From: an uncultured Pelagibacteraceae bacterium
GTDB lineage: Bacteria > Pseudomonadota > Alphaproteobacteria > Pelagibacterales > Pelagibacteraceae
DNA: 47,290 bases
Assembly (NCBI GenBank): GCA_902573835.1
Contig: CACGKZ010000006.1
Location: 1 to 47,290, forward strand
Direction of reading: 5' to 3'
A model generated the notes under the pieces. That model saw only the letters and a list, made by a program, of their open reading frames with translations. It searched no databases and had not been told where the DNA came from. Position 1 is the first letter of the stretch, and each line of letters begins with the position of its first letter. Positions 1-8,865 of this stretch are shown here, in pieces. The position numbers were made by a program, and so were the translations under genes.

Positions 1-7
1 CTCGCAT
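1..7 (-). CDS. start of a further dcw-cluster gene, truncated by the window edge
   Basis: On the minus strand the mraY stop codon TAA (9-7) overlaps an ATG (7-5) in the arrangement TAATG, typical of translational coupling. Only ATG CGA G is inside the window, so the product cannot be identified. In the usual dcw order the gene after mraY is murD, but that is inference from gene order alone. Confidence 0.35.
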
Positions 8-1092
8 TATCTTAATTTAAGTGTTGCTAAACCTATTAAAGCTAAAATAATAGCTATAATCCAAAATCTTATAACAATCGTTGATTCTGCCCAGCCTTTT
101 TTTTCAAAATGATGGTGAATCGGAGCCATCATAAAAACTCTTTTACCAGTAAGTTTAAAAGATATTACCTGTATAATCACAGAAATAGTTTCCAAAACGA
201 ATAATCCACCTATAATGGCAAGAACAATTTCATGTTTAACAATTATTGCGACTGCTGCCAAAGAACCTCCTAGCGATAAAGATCCAGTGTCTCCCATAAA
301 GATTTTTGCTGGTGGAGCATTATACCAAAGAAAACCCAGACAAGATCCTACGATTGCTCCACAAAAAATTGCAGTTTCTCCAACTCCCGGAATATATTGA
401 ATTTGTAAATATTCAGAAAAGATAACATTTCCAACAACATAACTTATAAATGTAAATGATAGCGCCACTAACATAATTGGAACGGTTGCTAAACCATCTA
501 ATCCATCAGTTAAATTTACAGCATTTGACGAACCAATAATCACAAATAAACCAAAGGGTATAAAAAATATTCCAAGATCTAATATTAAATTTTTAAAAAA
601 AGGAAAATAAATATTATTTATATAATTATGACCTGAAAAATAAATTAAGATTAATAGAGTAATTAAACCTATTATAAATTGACCAAAAAATTTCAATTTT
701 GAATTTAACCCAATTGAATTTCTATATTTTATTTTCAATAAATCATCTATAAAACCCAATGTTCCCAAGCTTATTGAAATAAGTATCAACGTCCAAATAT
801 ATATATTTTTTAGGTCTGCCCATAGAAGAGTGCTTGTTAACATCCCAATTATAATTATAATTCCTCCCATTGTTGGCGTACCAGATTTTTTTACTATATG
901 ATCAATCGGTCCATCCTGTCTAATAGGGCCGGTTATATCCATTTTTGAGAAAAATTTTATAAGTGGGCCTCCTATTAAAAAGACAATTGTTAGTGAGGTC
1001 ATTAAAGACAAACCAGTTCTAAATGTAAGATATTTAAAAACGTTCAAAAACGAATACTGATCAACAAGTGAAGTAAAAAATTCAAATAACAT
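7..1092 (-). CDS. mraY: phospho-N-acetylmuramoyl-pentapeptide transferase MraY
   Basis: MraY moves phospho-MurNAc-pentapeptide from UDP to undecaprenyl phosphate at the inner membrane, making lipid I. The 361-residue length is normal for the family. The sequence shows about ten hydrophobic helices and the family signatures: the GTPTMGG motif near residue 72, the NLTDGLDGLA motif near 193, the FMGDTGSLSLGG motif near 266 and the MAPIHHHFEKKGW motif near the C-terminus, which hold the catalytic Asp and His residues. The ATG overlaps the end of the murE-murF gene by 11 nt, so the two are probably translationally coupled at the distal end of the dcw operon. Identification is very secure. Confidence 0.97.
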   Translation of the reverse strand: MLFEFFTSLVDQYSFLNVFKYLTFRTGLSLMTSLTIVFLIGGPLIKFFSKMDITGPIRQDGPIDHIVKKSGTPTMGGIIIIIGMLTSTLLWADLKNIYIWTLILISISLGTLGFIDDLLKIKYRNSIGLNSKLKFFGQFIIGLITLLILIYFSGHNYINNIYFPFFKNLILDLGIFFIPFGLFVIIGSSNAVNLTDGLDGLATVPIMLVALSFTFISYVVGNVIFSEYLQIQYIPGVGETAIFCGAIVGSCLGFLWYNAPPAKIFMGDTGSLSLGGSLAAVAIIVKHEIVLAIIGGLFVLETISVIIQVISFKLTGKRVFMMAPIHHHFEKKGWAESTIVIRFWIIAIILALIGLATLKLR

Positions 1093-3841
1093 TAATTCTT
1101 CCTTTGGTTAAATTCTCAGAAATTTTATTTAATCCTGTTGCATTAGAACCTTTTATCATCAAATAATCATTATTTTGTAAAATAGGAAGTAATATTTCTT
1201 TAAAATCAGATTTTTCTTGTAGAATATTACCTCGTTTATTTTTATTCACATTTTTATAAGTATCCATTATATGTTCTCCATGAATAAAGAGTTTGCTCAC
1301 TTTCGAATTATTTATAATCGGTGACAAATTCTTATGTAAGATTTTGGATTTACTTCCTAATTCTAGCATATCCCCTAACAAAATATACTTTTGACTGCTA
1401 TTTTTTATGTTTGATAATTTTAAAATTGACTGCTTCATGGATAGTGGATTTGCGTTATAACTTTCATCTATTAAGTTAAAATTTAAATTTTTATATTTAA
1501 TCTTATAAATCTTACCTCTTCCTTCTAAGGCTTTAATATATTTAATTTTATTTTTAATCTTATCGACATTTAAATTCAAAATTTCTAATACAGCAATTGC
1601 GAAAGCTATATTTTTAATAATTTGATCCTTAATTTTTATTTTATATTCCCTTTTAAAGGATCTTATTGTTAATAATTTATATTTATTAAATTTTTTAATT
1701 TTAACTATTCTTATATCTGATTTTATATTATATCCTACTGAAACAACCTTAATATTTCTTTTTTTAGCTTTAGATTTAAAATAATTAAAAAATTTATTAT
1801 CTCTATCAATTATTAAGCGCCCAGAAGCTGAAATATTATCAATAATTTCTCCCTTTGCTTTTGCAATGTGATTTAAATTTTTAAAATTTTCAATATGTGC
1901 CTCAGCAATACTTGTGATAATTGCAATATTTGGCTTTACAAGTTTTGAAAGAGTGTCAATTTCACCTTTTTTACTCATTCCAATTTCAAAAACTCCATAT
2001 CTGTGTTCTTGTTGAAGATTACAAAGACTAAGTGGTACCCCATATGAATTATTAAATGATCTTGGAGAAAAATAAGTATCTCCATAATTGTTTAGCAAAT
2101 TACCAACTAAATCTTTTACTGTCGTTTTACCAGAGCTGCCAGTAACAGCGATAATCTTTCCATTTGTATAATTTCTTTTAAGAACAGCAAATTTTTTGAG
2201 AAAATTATAGGTATTGGAAACTTTGATAATTTTTTTTTTTGAAATTTTATTAAAGTTTTTCGATACAACACAATGACTGGCACCTTTTTGAACAGCTTCA
2301 CTTAAATAGTTGTGCCCATCTTTATTTTTTCCTTTTATAGCTAAAAATAAATTTCCTTTTTTTATTGATTTAGAATTTATTGAAATTTCAGAGAAACCTT
2401 TATCCAATTTACGGTTTATTATTTTATTTATTAAAAACTTGTTAAGTTGAAAGTTAGTTTCTTTCTTTTTTTTATTTTTTTTTATTTTTAAACTTTTTAC
2501 AATTTTAAAGTCAGATATTTTATATTTCTTTTTTCCATAATCTTGAATGTCCTCATGACCTTTACCGGCTATTAAAATTATTTCATTTGGATTAGAATAC
2601 TTTATAGCTGAATGTACTGCAAAAACTCTATTTCCCTCTTCTACAACTTTTTCTTTTTTTATATGTTTTATTATTGCTTTTCTTATTAGTTCTGGTTTTT
2701 CTCCTCTTGGATTATCATCTGTTACAAAAATTTTATTACAGAGACCATTTACAATTTTGCCTATCTTTTTTCTTTTACTTTTATCTCTTTCTCCTCCACA
2801 ACCAAAAACTATTGTTACATCTTTTTTATAATGTGTTTTTAAAGAAGATATGGCAGAATTAATTGCGTCAGGAGTATGGGCAAAATCTATAAATATCTTT
2901 GTTTGATCAGGAAATTCTTTTACCAATTCTAATCTTCCCTTAACACTTTTCAATTTACTTATACATTTAGAGATTTTTTTTTTACTTAAACCAATTATTT
3001 CACAAGCTTTAATTGCCATCATTAAGTTTTTTTTTTGAAAGTTTCCGATCGGTTTGAATTCTTTAAGATCATATTCTTTTTTCATATAATCAATGTATAT
3101 TTTTTTTAATTTATTTTTTTTTGCAATTTTGTCTATTTTTTTAAATTCTGAGATGTTCCTATCAGTGATAATATAGTCACCTTTTTTTAACAATTTTCTT
3201 GGGAGTATTAATTTAGCATTTAAATAATTTTTCATTGATTTGTGGTAATCCATGTGATCTTGACTAAAATTAGTAAAAATTCCAGCTTTAAAGTTTATAC
3301 CATCAAGTCTACCTTGTTTTAAACCATGGCTAGATGCTTCTAACAAAACGTTATCAATGTTTTTTTTTTTTAAATTTTTAAGTTCTTTATGAAGAGTAAT
3401 TATGTCTGGACTCGTAAGATTATTCTTTTTAAATTTTTTAATTTTAATTCCTAAAGTTCCAATAGATGCTACAGGTAAACCATTTAAAGTTAATATTTGG
3501 TGAAAAAAATCAGCTACAGAACTTTTTCCATTAGTACCTGTTACTGCAATAATGTTTTTCGGTTTTAGTTTGAAAAATTTAGAGCAAACTTTCTTTAATA
3601 AATCTCTAATGTTATTAGTTTTAATAATTTTAGAATTTCCTTTAATTTTTTTCGTTGAAACAATAGCACAAGCACCTTTTTTGAGAGCTTGATTTATGAA
3701 TTTTTCACCGTTGTTTTGCGATCCTTTTAATGCAAAAAACAAATCACCTTTTTTAAGTTTTCTAGTATCTGAAGAAAGCCCCTTTACTTCAATATTTAAA
3801 AGTTTATCCGGACAATTTTTAATTAGTTTTTTTAACAACAT
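1082..3841 (-). CDS. murE-murF: MurE-MurF fusion: UDP-MurNAc-dipeptide--meso-DAP ligase fused to D-Ala-D-Ala-adding ligase
   Basis: One 919-residue reading frame holds two complete Mur ligases, so two successive cytoplasmic peptidoglycan precursor steps sit in one polypeptide. Residues about 1-455 are MurE: P-loop TGTNGKSS at 101-108 and DNPR at 376-379, the motif that selects meso-diaminopimelate. Residues about 465-919 are MurF: P-loop TGSSGKTT at 567-574, the FNNSYGVPLSL region near 596-606 and the YNANP motif at 795-799. A lysine-rich linker (about 452-460) joins them. No in-frame ATG occurs between the linker and residue 622, beyond the MurF P-loop, which argues that MurF has no separate ATG start. 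The start overlaps ftsI by 23 nt and the end overlaps mraY by 11 nt. Long A/T runs near the junction (around 2461-2490) are the only reason to suspect a sequencing frameshift. Confidence 0.93.
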   Translation of the reverse strand: MLLKKLIKNCPDKLLNIEVKGLSSDTRKLKKGDLFFALKGSQNNGEKFINQALKKGACAIVSTKKIKGNSKIIKTNNIRDLLKKVCSKFFKLKPKNIIAVTGTNGKSSVADFFHQILTLNGLPVASIGTLGIKIKKFKKNNLTSPDIITLHKELKNLKKKNIDNVLLEASSHGLKQGRLDGINFKAGIFTNFSQDHMDYHKSMKNYLNAKLILPRKLLKKGDYIITDRNISEFKKIDKIAKKNKLKKIYIDYMKKEYDLKEFKPIGNFQKKNLMMAIKACEIIGLSKKKISKCISKLKSVKGRLELVKEFPDQTKIFIDFAHTPDAINSAISSLKTHYKKDVTIVFGCGGERDKSKRKKIGKIVNGLCNKIFVTDDNPRGEKPELIRKAIIKHIKKEKVVEEGNRVFAVHSAIKYSNPNEIILIAGKGHEDIQDYGKKKYKISDFKIVKSLKIKKNKKKKETNFQLNKFLINKIINRKLDKGFSEISINSKSIKKGNLFLAIKGKNKDGHNYLSEAVQKGASHCVVSKNFNKISKKKIIKVSNTYNFLKKFAVLKRNYTNGKIIAVTGSSGKTTVKDLVGNLLNNYGDTYFSPRSFNNSYGVPLSLCNLQQEHRYGVFEIGMSKKGEIDTLSKLVKPNIAIITSIAEAHIENFKNLNHIAKAKGEIIDNISASGRLIIDRDNKFFNYFKSKAKKRNIKVVSVGYNIKSDIRIVKIKKFNKYKLLTIRSFKREYKIKIKDQIIKNIAFAIAVLEILNLNVDKIKNKIKYIKALEGRGKIYKIKYKNLNFNLIDESYNANPLSMKQSILKLSNIKNSSQKYILLGDMLELGSKSKILHKNLSPIINNSKVSKLFIHGEHIMDTYKNVNKNKRGNILQEKSDFKEILLPILQNNDYLMIKGSNATGLNKISENLTKGRINVI

Positions 3842-5546
3842 GTTGATTAGGAACTTCTTTATTATTTATGGCTAAAATAGGTCCAATTTTCTCTATAATT
3901 TTGCCCGACGAATAAACAGCATTCCAACCAGCTTCATTTCTTATTCCCCTAATTTTAAGTCCCCTATAATCGTAGATTAAGTTTTCTGCGATCTGAGGAT
4001 TGTCTAGCATTACCAAAAGAATATAGCTTTTATTCGAAGCAGTAAAAAATGATATAAAAGTATTAATATTTTTATCTTCATCGTCATAATACTGAGATGT
4101 TCCAGTTTTGCCGGAAACATTGTAACCGTATATATCTGCTAAACTAGCTGTTCCATTTTTATCAGTAACGACTTTTCTCAAAATTTTTTTTAATTTGATA
4201 CTAGTTTTTTCAGAAATTATTCTTCTGGAATTTAAGTCATTATTTTTGTTCTTTTCTAAAGTTGGTAATATAAGCTTCCCACCGTTAATTAGGGTTGCGT
4301 AAGCTGCGGCGGCTTGTAGAGGAGTTGTTGTAATACCATGACCAAATGAAACTGTTTCGAGTTTACATTTGTTCCAATTAAAAGGAATAGGTGTTCCTAT
4401 TTCATCTAGTTCAAATTTTGGAATATTAAATAAGTTCAAATCTTTTAAAAATTTTTTATACTTTTCTTCCCCAATTTTTCTAGCTATTTGAATCGTACCG
4501 ATATTAGAAGATTGGACAAGAATATCTTCTACAGTCATAGACTCAGGGAATTGTTTTATATCTGAAATATTGTGAATCGAACATTTAACACTTTTTGTTA
4601 TATTGTTAATAATTGTTTCAGGCTCCACTATTTCCTTCTCTAAAGCCAACGCGACAGTAAATGTTTTAAATATTGATCCTAATTCAAAAACACCCTTTGT
4701 TATTTTATTCATGTAAACTTTATCTGTTAAATTAATTCTTTTGTTTATATTAAAGTCAGGTAATGAAACTAAAGATAATACTTCACCATTTTCGGAGTCC
4801 ATAAGTAAAGATGCAGCTCCTTCAGCTTTAAAAATCTTTAATGCCTTTTCAAGTTCATTTTTAATAAGATACTGTATATTTGTATCTAAAGAGAGCTGTA
4901 ATGGTTTATCAAATTTTTTTTTATTTCTTAAGAAATTATCATAATAGTTTTCAACGCCAGAAATGCCGAAGTTATCATAATCTGTTTGACCTATAATATG
5001 ACTATAAAGATTTGAATGAGGGTAAACTCTAGTTTGAAAAGGTTCAAAAATAATACCCTTTTCTCCCAGTTTCCATATTTTGTCTTTTTCAGTGTCAGTC
5101 AATCTCTTTTTTAAATAAAAATATTTTTTATTATTTAAATTAAATATCAAATTTTTACTGTCTATCTCAGGTAAAGCTAATTTAATTTTTACTAAAAATT
5201 TCTTTTTATCTTTAATATAATTTGGTTTTATGGCTGCATGATATGCAGTGATATTTCTTGATAACAAAACCCCATTTCTATCAACAATATCATTTCTTAT
5301 GGGACTAAAATTATATTTATAATTTTTATTAATACTCAAATTTGAGCTTTGAAAAGAAACAAAAATTATTTTTAAAGAAAATATTAAGATGAGGAAAAAA
5401 AAAGAAAAAAAAAGTATGTATATTCTGTCTTCATTGATAAGATCATTTCTTTCTTTTTTAAATTTCTGATTAGTACTTAAATAATCTTCAAAGAAAAAAC
5501 TTTGTTGATTTTTATTGAAACTTCTTTTGTTTTTATATTTTTTCAT
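3819..5546 (-). CDS. ftsI: septal peptidoglycan transpeptidase FtsI (PBP3)
   Basis: FtsI is the class B penicillin-binding protein that cross-links septal peptidoglycan with FtsW in the divisome. The 575-residue protein has a cytoplasmic N-terminus, one membrane helix at about 41-65, a PBP dimerisation region beginning with the RNDIVDRNG motif near 84, and the transpeptidase domain. All three active-site motifs are present: SIFK at 291-294 (catalytic Ser291), SSN at 346-348 and KTGT at 480-483. It begins 3 nt after ftsL and overlaps murE-murF by 23 nt. The membrane helix is encoded partly by two nine-base A runs on the plus strand. Identification is secure. Confidence 0.95.
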   Translation of the reverse strand: MKKYKNKRSFNKNQQSFFFEDYLSTNQKFKKERNDLINEDRIYILFFSFFFLILIFSLKIIFVSFQSSNLSINKNYKYNFSPIRNDIVDRNGVLLSRNITAYHAAIKPNYIKDKKKFLVKIKLALPEIDSKNLIFNLNNKKYFYLKKRLTDTEKDKIWKLGEKGIIFEPFQTRVYPHSNLYSHIIGQTDYDNFGISGVENYYDNFLRNKKKFDKPLQLSLDTNIQYLIKNELEKALKIFKAEGAASLLMDSENGEVLSLVSLPDFNINKRINLTDKVYMNKITKGVFELGSIFKTFTVALALEKEIVEPETIINNITKSVKCSIHNISDIKQFPESMTVEDILVQSSNIGTIQIARKIGEEKYKKFLKDLNLFNIPKFELDEIGTPIPFNWNKCKLETVSFGHGITTTPLQAAAAYATLINGGKLILPTLEKNKNNDLNSRRIISEKTSIKLKKILRKVVTDKNGTASLADIYGYNVSGKTGTSQYYDDEDKNINTFISFFTASNKSYILLVMLDNPQIAENLIYDYRGLKIRGIRNEAGWNAVYSSGKIIEKIGPILAINNKEVPNQHVVKKTN

Positions 5547-5549
5547 AAA

Positions 5550-5855
5550 CTATTTTTGTGTAATTTTTTTTTGATCTAAAACAAAATTTTGATAATCTAA
5601 ATATATATTAGAAATTCCCATGGTTTGAAATTGGTCATTAGTTAAAAAAGATAATTTTTCTTGTAATATTTTTGGTGAAGTTAAATAGTTAAATTCTAAT
5701 TGACTTTCATATAGTTCTTTCTCTAAAACAAATACTTGTTCTTCATAAAAAATTATATTTTTTTCAATTATATTTGTTTTATTTTTAATTATTGAGGTAC
5801 AAAATAATAATAATGAAAATACTGCTATAGATATTATTAATTTTGTATTAGGCAA
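5550..5855 (-). CDS. ftsL: FtsL-like cell division protein
   Basis: This 101-residue protein has a single N-terminal membrane helix (about residues 5-22) followed by a short helical periplasmic segment rich in Glu, Leu and Gln that could form a coiled coil. That is the architecture of FtsL, which joins FtsB and FtsQ in the divisome and activates FtsWI. Sequence conservation in FtsL is poor, so the call rests on size, topology and position between rsmH and ftsI, the standard place for ftsL. Its start overlaps the end of rsmH by 8 nt and its stop is 3 nt from ftsI. Confidence 0.75.
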   Translation of the reverse strand: MPNTKLIISIAVFSLLLFCTSIIKNKTNIIEKNIIFYEEQVFVLEKELYESQLEFNYLTSPKILQEKLSFLTNDQFQTMGISNIYLDYQNFVLDQKKITQK

Positions 5856-6852
5856 TCCTTTTCTCCAAATCGGTAAGATGCTTAAATTTATTTCTTAGTT
5901 CCTCAGGATCAATGAATGTATCTGCACTTCTAATAGCAACCCTCAACTTTGCTGATCGTGATCTTGGATTTCTCTTAACTTCATCTGATGATGCCTTAAT
6001 CGTCTTATTTTTATAGTCATCGAATAAGGATAGTTTATCATTATTCTCAGGTAAATATTTATTAGATCTTGAACGATTTTTTGAAAAATTTTTAAAAAAA
6101 AATTTAATAATTTTATCCTCAATTGAATGAAAACTCACTACAATTAATCGTCCTCCAGGTTTAAGAACCTTTGTAGCTTTTATAATTCCTTCAATGAGTT
6201 CTGACACTTCTTTGTTTACGAATATTCGAATAGCTTGGAAAGTTTTAGTACTTTCATTAATTTTTTTATAATTTTTTTTTTTTGAATTTTTTATAATTTT
6301 AACTAGTTCATCAGTAGTTTTAATGTTTTTTTTAGTTCTTTCTTTAACAATGTTTTTTGATATTTTTGATGCTTCATCCTCTTCACCAAAGATTTTTATA
6401 ATATCTTTCAAATCTTTTCCGCTATAAGTATTTATCACTTTTTTGGCAGATAATTCTGTTTGCCCCATCGACATATTTAATTCGCTTTTAGATTTAAAAG
6501 AAAAACCTCTTGTAAGATCATCCAATTGGATTGACGATAATCCTAAATCAAAAATTACAGCATCAAATTTATTTGTTGAAACGAGATCTAGTTTACTAAA
6601 TTTCTTATTATGAAATATAAATCTAGTCTTAAAATTATCTTTTAATTTATTTGCGAATTCATTTACGTAATTGTCTCTATCTAATGCTACAACTTTAGTC
6701 TCCTCAAATTTTAGTAATTCTGTTGAGTAACCACCTGCACCGAAAGTACAATCCATAAAATTTCCACCTTTTTTGGGATTACAAATTTTTATAACTTCAT
6801 CGATCATCACCGGAAGATGTTTTCCTTCCAGTGATGTGTGGGGTAATTTCAT
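5848..6852 (-). CDS. rsmH: 16S rRNA (cytosine-1402-N4)-methyltransferase RsmH
   Basis: RsmH (MraW) methylates N4 of C1402 in 16S rRNA using S-adenosylmethionine. The start matches the family well: HLPVMIDEV near residue 13, then the SAM-binding DCTFGAGGYS motif near 34, the DLGLSSIQLDD motif near 101, the RGFSF motif and a VVSFHSIEDKIIK motif in the C-terminal half. At 334 residues it is slightly longer than the usual 300-315. It starts 23 nt after the ftsZ stop and overlaps ftsL by 8 nt. In canonical dcw clusters rsmH follows mraZ directly. Here ftsZ lies between them. Confidence 0.96.
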   Translation of the reverse strand: MKLPHTSLEGKHLPVMIDEVIKICNPKKGGNFMDCTFGAGGYSTELLKFEETKVVALDRDNYVNEFANKLKDNFKTRFIFHNKKFSKLDLVSTNKFDAVIFDLGLSSIQLDDLTRGFSFKSKSELNMSMGQTELSAKKVINTYSGKDLKDIIKIFGEEDEASKISKNIVKERTKKNIKTTDELVKIIKNSKKKNYKKINESTKTFQAIRIFVNKEVSELIEGIIKATKVLKPGGRLIVVSFHSIEDKIIKFFFKNFSKNRSRSNKYLPENNDKLSLFDDYKNKTIKASSDEVKRNPRSRSAKLRVAIRSADTFIDPEELRNKFKHLTDLEKRIA

Positions 6853-6875
6853 TATGATTTGTCAAAAAATTTGCC

Positions 6876-8321
6876 TTAAAACTTTTGCTTTCTTAAAAAA
6901 GCAGGTATCTCAAATTCTTCATCATCCGATGAATGTTGGTCAAATAATTTATCATTTTGAAGATCCTCTTCTTCAATTTTATGGCTGTCATCTTCAGAAA
7001 ATAATTTTGGTGTATGCTCCTCATTTGTACTTGAACTTTCTATTGTTTTCTCAACATCTAGATTATTTTCAATATATGAAGCGTTTTCTATAGAAATACC
7101 ATGAGGACCTTGTTCATTTTCAATCTTGATATTTTCATTTTTTTCTTGTGTTTCTTTAGCTAAAGACGATTGACTTATACTTGAGGGAGTTGTGTCTATC
7201 TCTAATTGCTCATCAAGTTTTAAAGCTGTAGCGCCATCTATTGAATTTAAAGTATTTTTTTCAAAATTTGGATTTTTGAAAATATTGTCAGAGTATCCTG
7301 GATTTCTATTTTGAATTCTATTTACCATATTTAAAACAGTTTTTGACTCTGGTTTATGTCCATCTAATGCGGTAGCCACAATTGATACTCTTATTTTTCC
7401 ATCCATATTTTCATCTTGGATTGCACCAAAAATTAATTCAACCTCTGGATCAACTTCAGTTCTAATTTTGTTTACTGACTGGTCCACTTCAAATAAAGTG
7501 AGATCTTCTCCTCCTGTAATATTTACTATTAGGCCTTTCGCTCCTTTTAAAGAATATTCATCAATTAGAGGATTGTTTAAAGCCATATCTGTAGCTGCAT
7601 TTGCTCTATTTTCGCCTTCAGCTTCACCAGTACCCATCATTGCTTTACCCATTGAGCTCATTACTGTTTCAACATCTGCGAAGTCTAAATTGACCATACC
7701 TGGTCTAACCATTAAATCTGTCACACTTTGAACTCCGTGTTTAAGAACATCGTTAGATAATGTAAATGCTTCTTTTAATGTTGTGCTTTCATTCGCTATC
7801 TTAAAAAGATTTTGATTAGGTACAACTATTACAGTATCAAGATGTTTTTTTAGTTCTTCTAATCCTGCTAACGCTCTTCTCATTCTTTTAGGTCCTTCGT
7901 AAGAAAAAGGTAGAGTGGTCACGCCTACAGTAAGTATATTAAGTTCTTTAGCAGCACGTGCAATTATATGAGATGCGCCAGTTCCAGTTCCACCTCCCAT
8001 GCCAGAAGTAATAAAAATCATGTTACTACCCTGAATAAAGCTTACAATCTCATTCAAAGACTCGTCTGCAGCAGCTTGACCGATATCATTTTTTGCCCCA
8101 GCACCTAAACCTTTTGTTAAATTCATTCCAATTTGAATTTTAGCATCAGCTTTATTTACCCTTAAATCTTGAGCGTCAGTATTAACTGCCACAAACTCAA
8201 CTCCCTGCATTCCGGACTCGATCATCGAATTAATCGCGTTACCGCCAGCTCCACCGATCCCCATAACTAAAATTCTTGGTTTTAATTCTTTTAATTCACC
8301 ACCTCCTATATTAATGCTCAT
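6876..8321 (-). CDS. ftsZ: cell division GTPase FtsZ
   Basis: FtsZ is the tubulin homologue that forms the Z-ring. The GTPase core carries the tubulin signature GGGTGTG (residues 109-115 from the chosen start) and the T7-loop region. It is followed by a long, low-complexity acidic linker of roughly 140 residues and a conserved C-terminal peptide, EFEIPAFLRKQKF, used elsewhere to bind FtsA and other tethers. A long linker is usual in alphaproteobacteria. An ATG at 8339 is also in frame, but the ATG at 8321 has an AAGGGG Shine-Dalgarno-like element just upstream and gives the N-terminus expected for the family. The gene follows mraZ and precedes rsmH, an unusual location since ftsZ normally ends the cluster after ftsQ and ftsA. 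Confidence 0.97.
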   Translation of the reverse strand: MSINIGGGELKELKPRILVMGIGGAGGNAINSMIESGMQGVEFVAVNTDAQDLRVNKADAKIQIGMNLTKGLGAGAKNDIGQAAADESLNEIVSFIQGSNMIFITSGMGGGTGTGASHIIARAAKELNILTVGVTTLPFSYEGPKRMRRALAGLEELKKHLDTVIVVPNQNLFKIANESTTLKEAFTLSNDVLKHGVQSVTDLMVRPGMVNLDFADVETVMSSMGKAMMGTGEAEGENRANAATDMALNNPLIDEYSLKGAKGLIVNITGGEDLTLFEVDQSVNKIRTEVDPEVELIFGAIQDENMDGKIRVSIVATALDGHKPESKTVLNMVNRIQNRNPGYSDNIFKNPNFEKNTLNSIDGATALKLDEQLEIDTTPSSISQSSLAKETQEKNENIKIENEQGPHGISIENASYIENNLDVEKTIESSSTNEEHTPKLFSEDDSHKIEEEDLQNDKLFDQHSSDDEEFEIPAFLRKQKF

Positions 8322-8342
8322 ATCATCCCCTTTTTTCATTTG

Positions 8343-8789
8343 TTAATTGTTATCCCATTTTAGTGTTGACCTACTTTGTAAGGCTTTTTTCCTTGCAAAA
8401 GTTTTAAATTTCTCAAAATTTTTAGGACTCCAAACCTGAAAAGTTTTACCTAAACCTACAAATAAAATATCGCTCTTAATTTTTGCAAAATTTAAAAGAT
8501 TTTTTGGGAATTGAACTCTACCTTCAGTATCAAATACAAGATTAGAGCTATCGGATAAAACTGCGGTCGCAAAATAATCTCTTTTTTCTTCAAAAGGATT
8601 TAAACTGTCTATTGAGTTAGAAAGTTTTTCAATTCTTTCTTGAGTGCAACACTCTAATGCATCATTGCTAAAAGATGGGTAAGACACAAAACCGTTGTAA
8701 CCTTGGGTTGTTAAGAAGGATCTAAATGATGCAGGCACTGACACCCTCCCTTTTTTGTCTATTTTGTTCTCGTAACTTGATAAAAACAT
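8343..8789 (-). CDS. mraZ: transcriptional regulator MraZ
   Basis: MraZ is an AbrB-like DNA-binding protein that represses its own dcw operon in E. coli. The 148-residue protein has the two tandem half-domains of the family, each with a DxxGR signature: DKKGRVSVPASFR near residue 11 and DTEGRVQFPKNL near 86. It is the first gene of the operon, and a triple TGGGA repeat lies 52-76 bp upstream of the ATG, which fits autoregulation. The next gene is ftsZ, so MraZ would act on ftsZ directly as part of the same transcript. Confidence 0.95.
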   Translation of the reverse strand: MFLSSYENKIDKKGRVSVPASFRSFLTTQGYNGFVSYPSFSNDALECCTQERIEKLSNSIDSLNPFEEKRDYFATAVLSDSSNLVFDTEGRVQFPKNLLNFAKIKSDILFVGLGKTFQVWSPKNFEKFKTFARKKALQSRSTLKWDNN

Positions 8790-8840
8790 ACTTTTTAAAT
8801 TCTCTCTCTGTTTTTTTAATAATCAATAAATCCTCCAATT

Positions 8841-8865
8841 TGGGATTATTTGGGATCATATGGGA
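8841..8865 (+). promoter_or_regulatory. MraZ operator: three TGGGA repeats at 10-bp period
   Basis: TGGGA occurs at 8841-8845, 8851-8855 and 8861-8865, each separated by exactly 5 nt. E. coli MraZ is known to bind TGGGN repeats with 5-nt spacers upstream of mraZ, so both sequence and spacing match. The repeats read on the plus strand, opposite to mraZ transcription, and they bracket the predicted -10 box at 8855-8860, a position suited to repression. Confidence 0.85.

Noticed and set aside
2440-2500. Frameshift artefact joining separate murE and murF genes
   Set aside because: Not excluded by sequence alone, but MurF lacks any ATG before its P-loop and only one weak TTG lies near its expected start, so a true fusion is more likely.
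8795-8836. GGAGGA in the mraZ leader followed by a TTG, suggesting a leader peptide
   Set aside because: The short frame is out of phase with mraZ, uses TTG and has no recognisable peptide. A chance purine run is more likely.
8841-8865. Regular 10-bp repeat suggesting a CRISPR fragment or iteron origin
   Set aside because: Units are 5 bp with 5-nt spacers, directly over the mraZ promoter, which fits the MraZ operator better. No DnaA boxes or cas genes are present.
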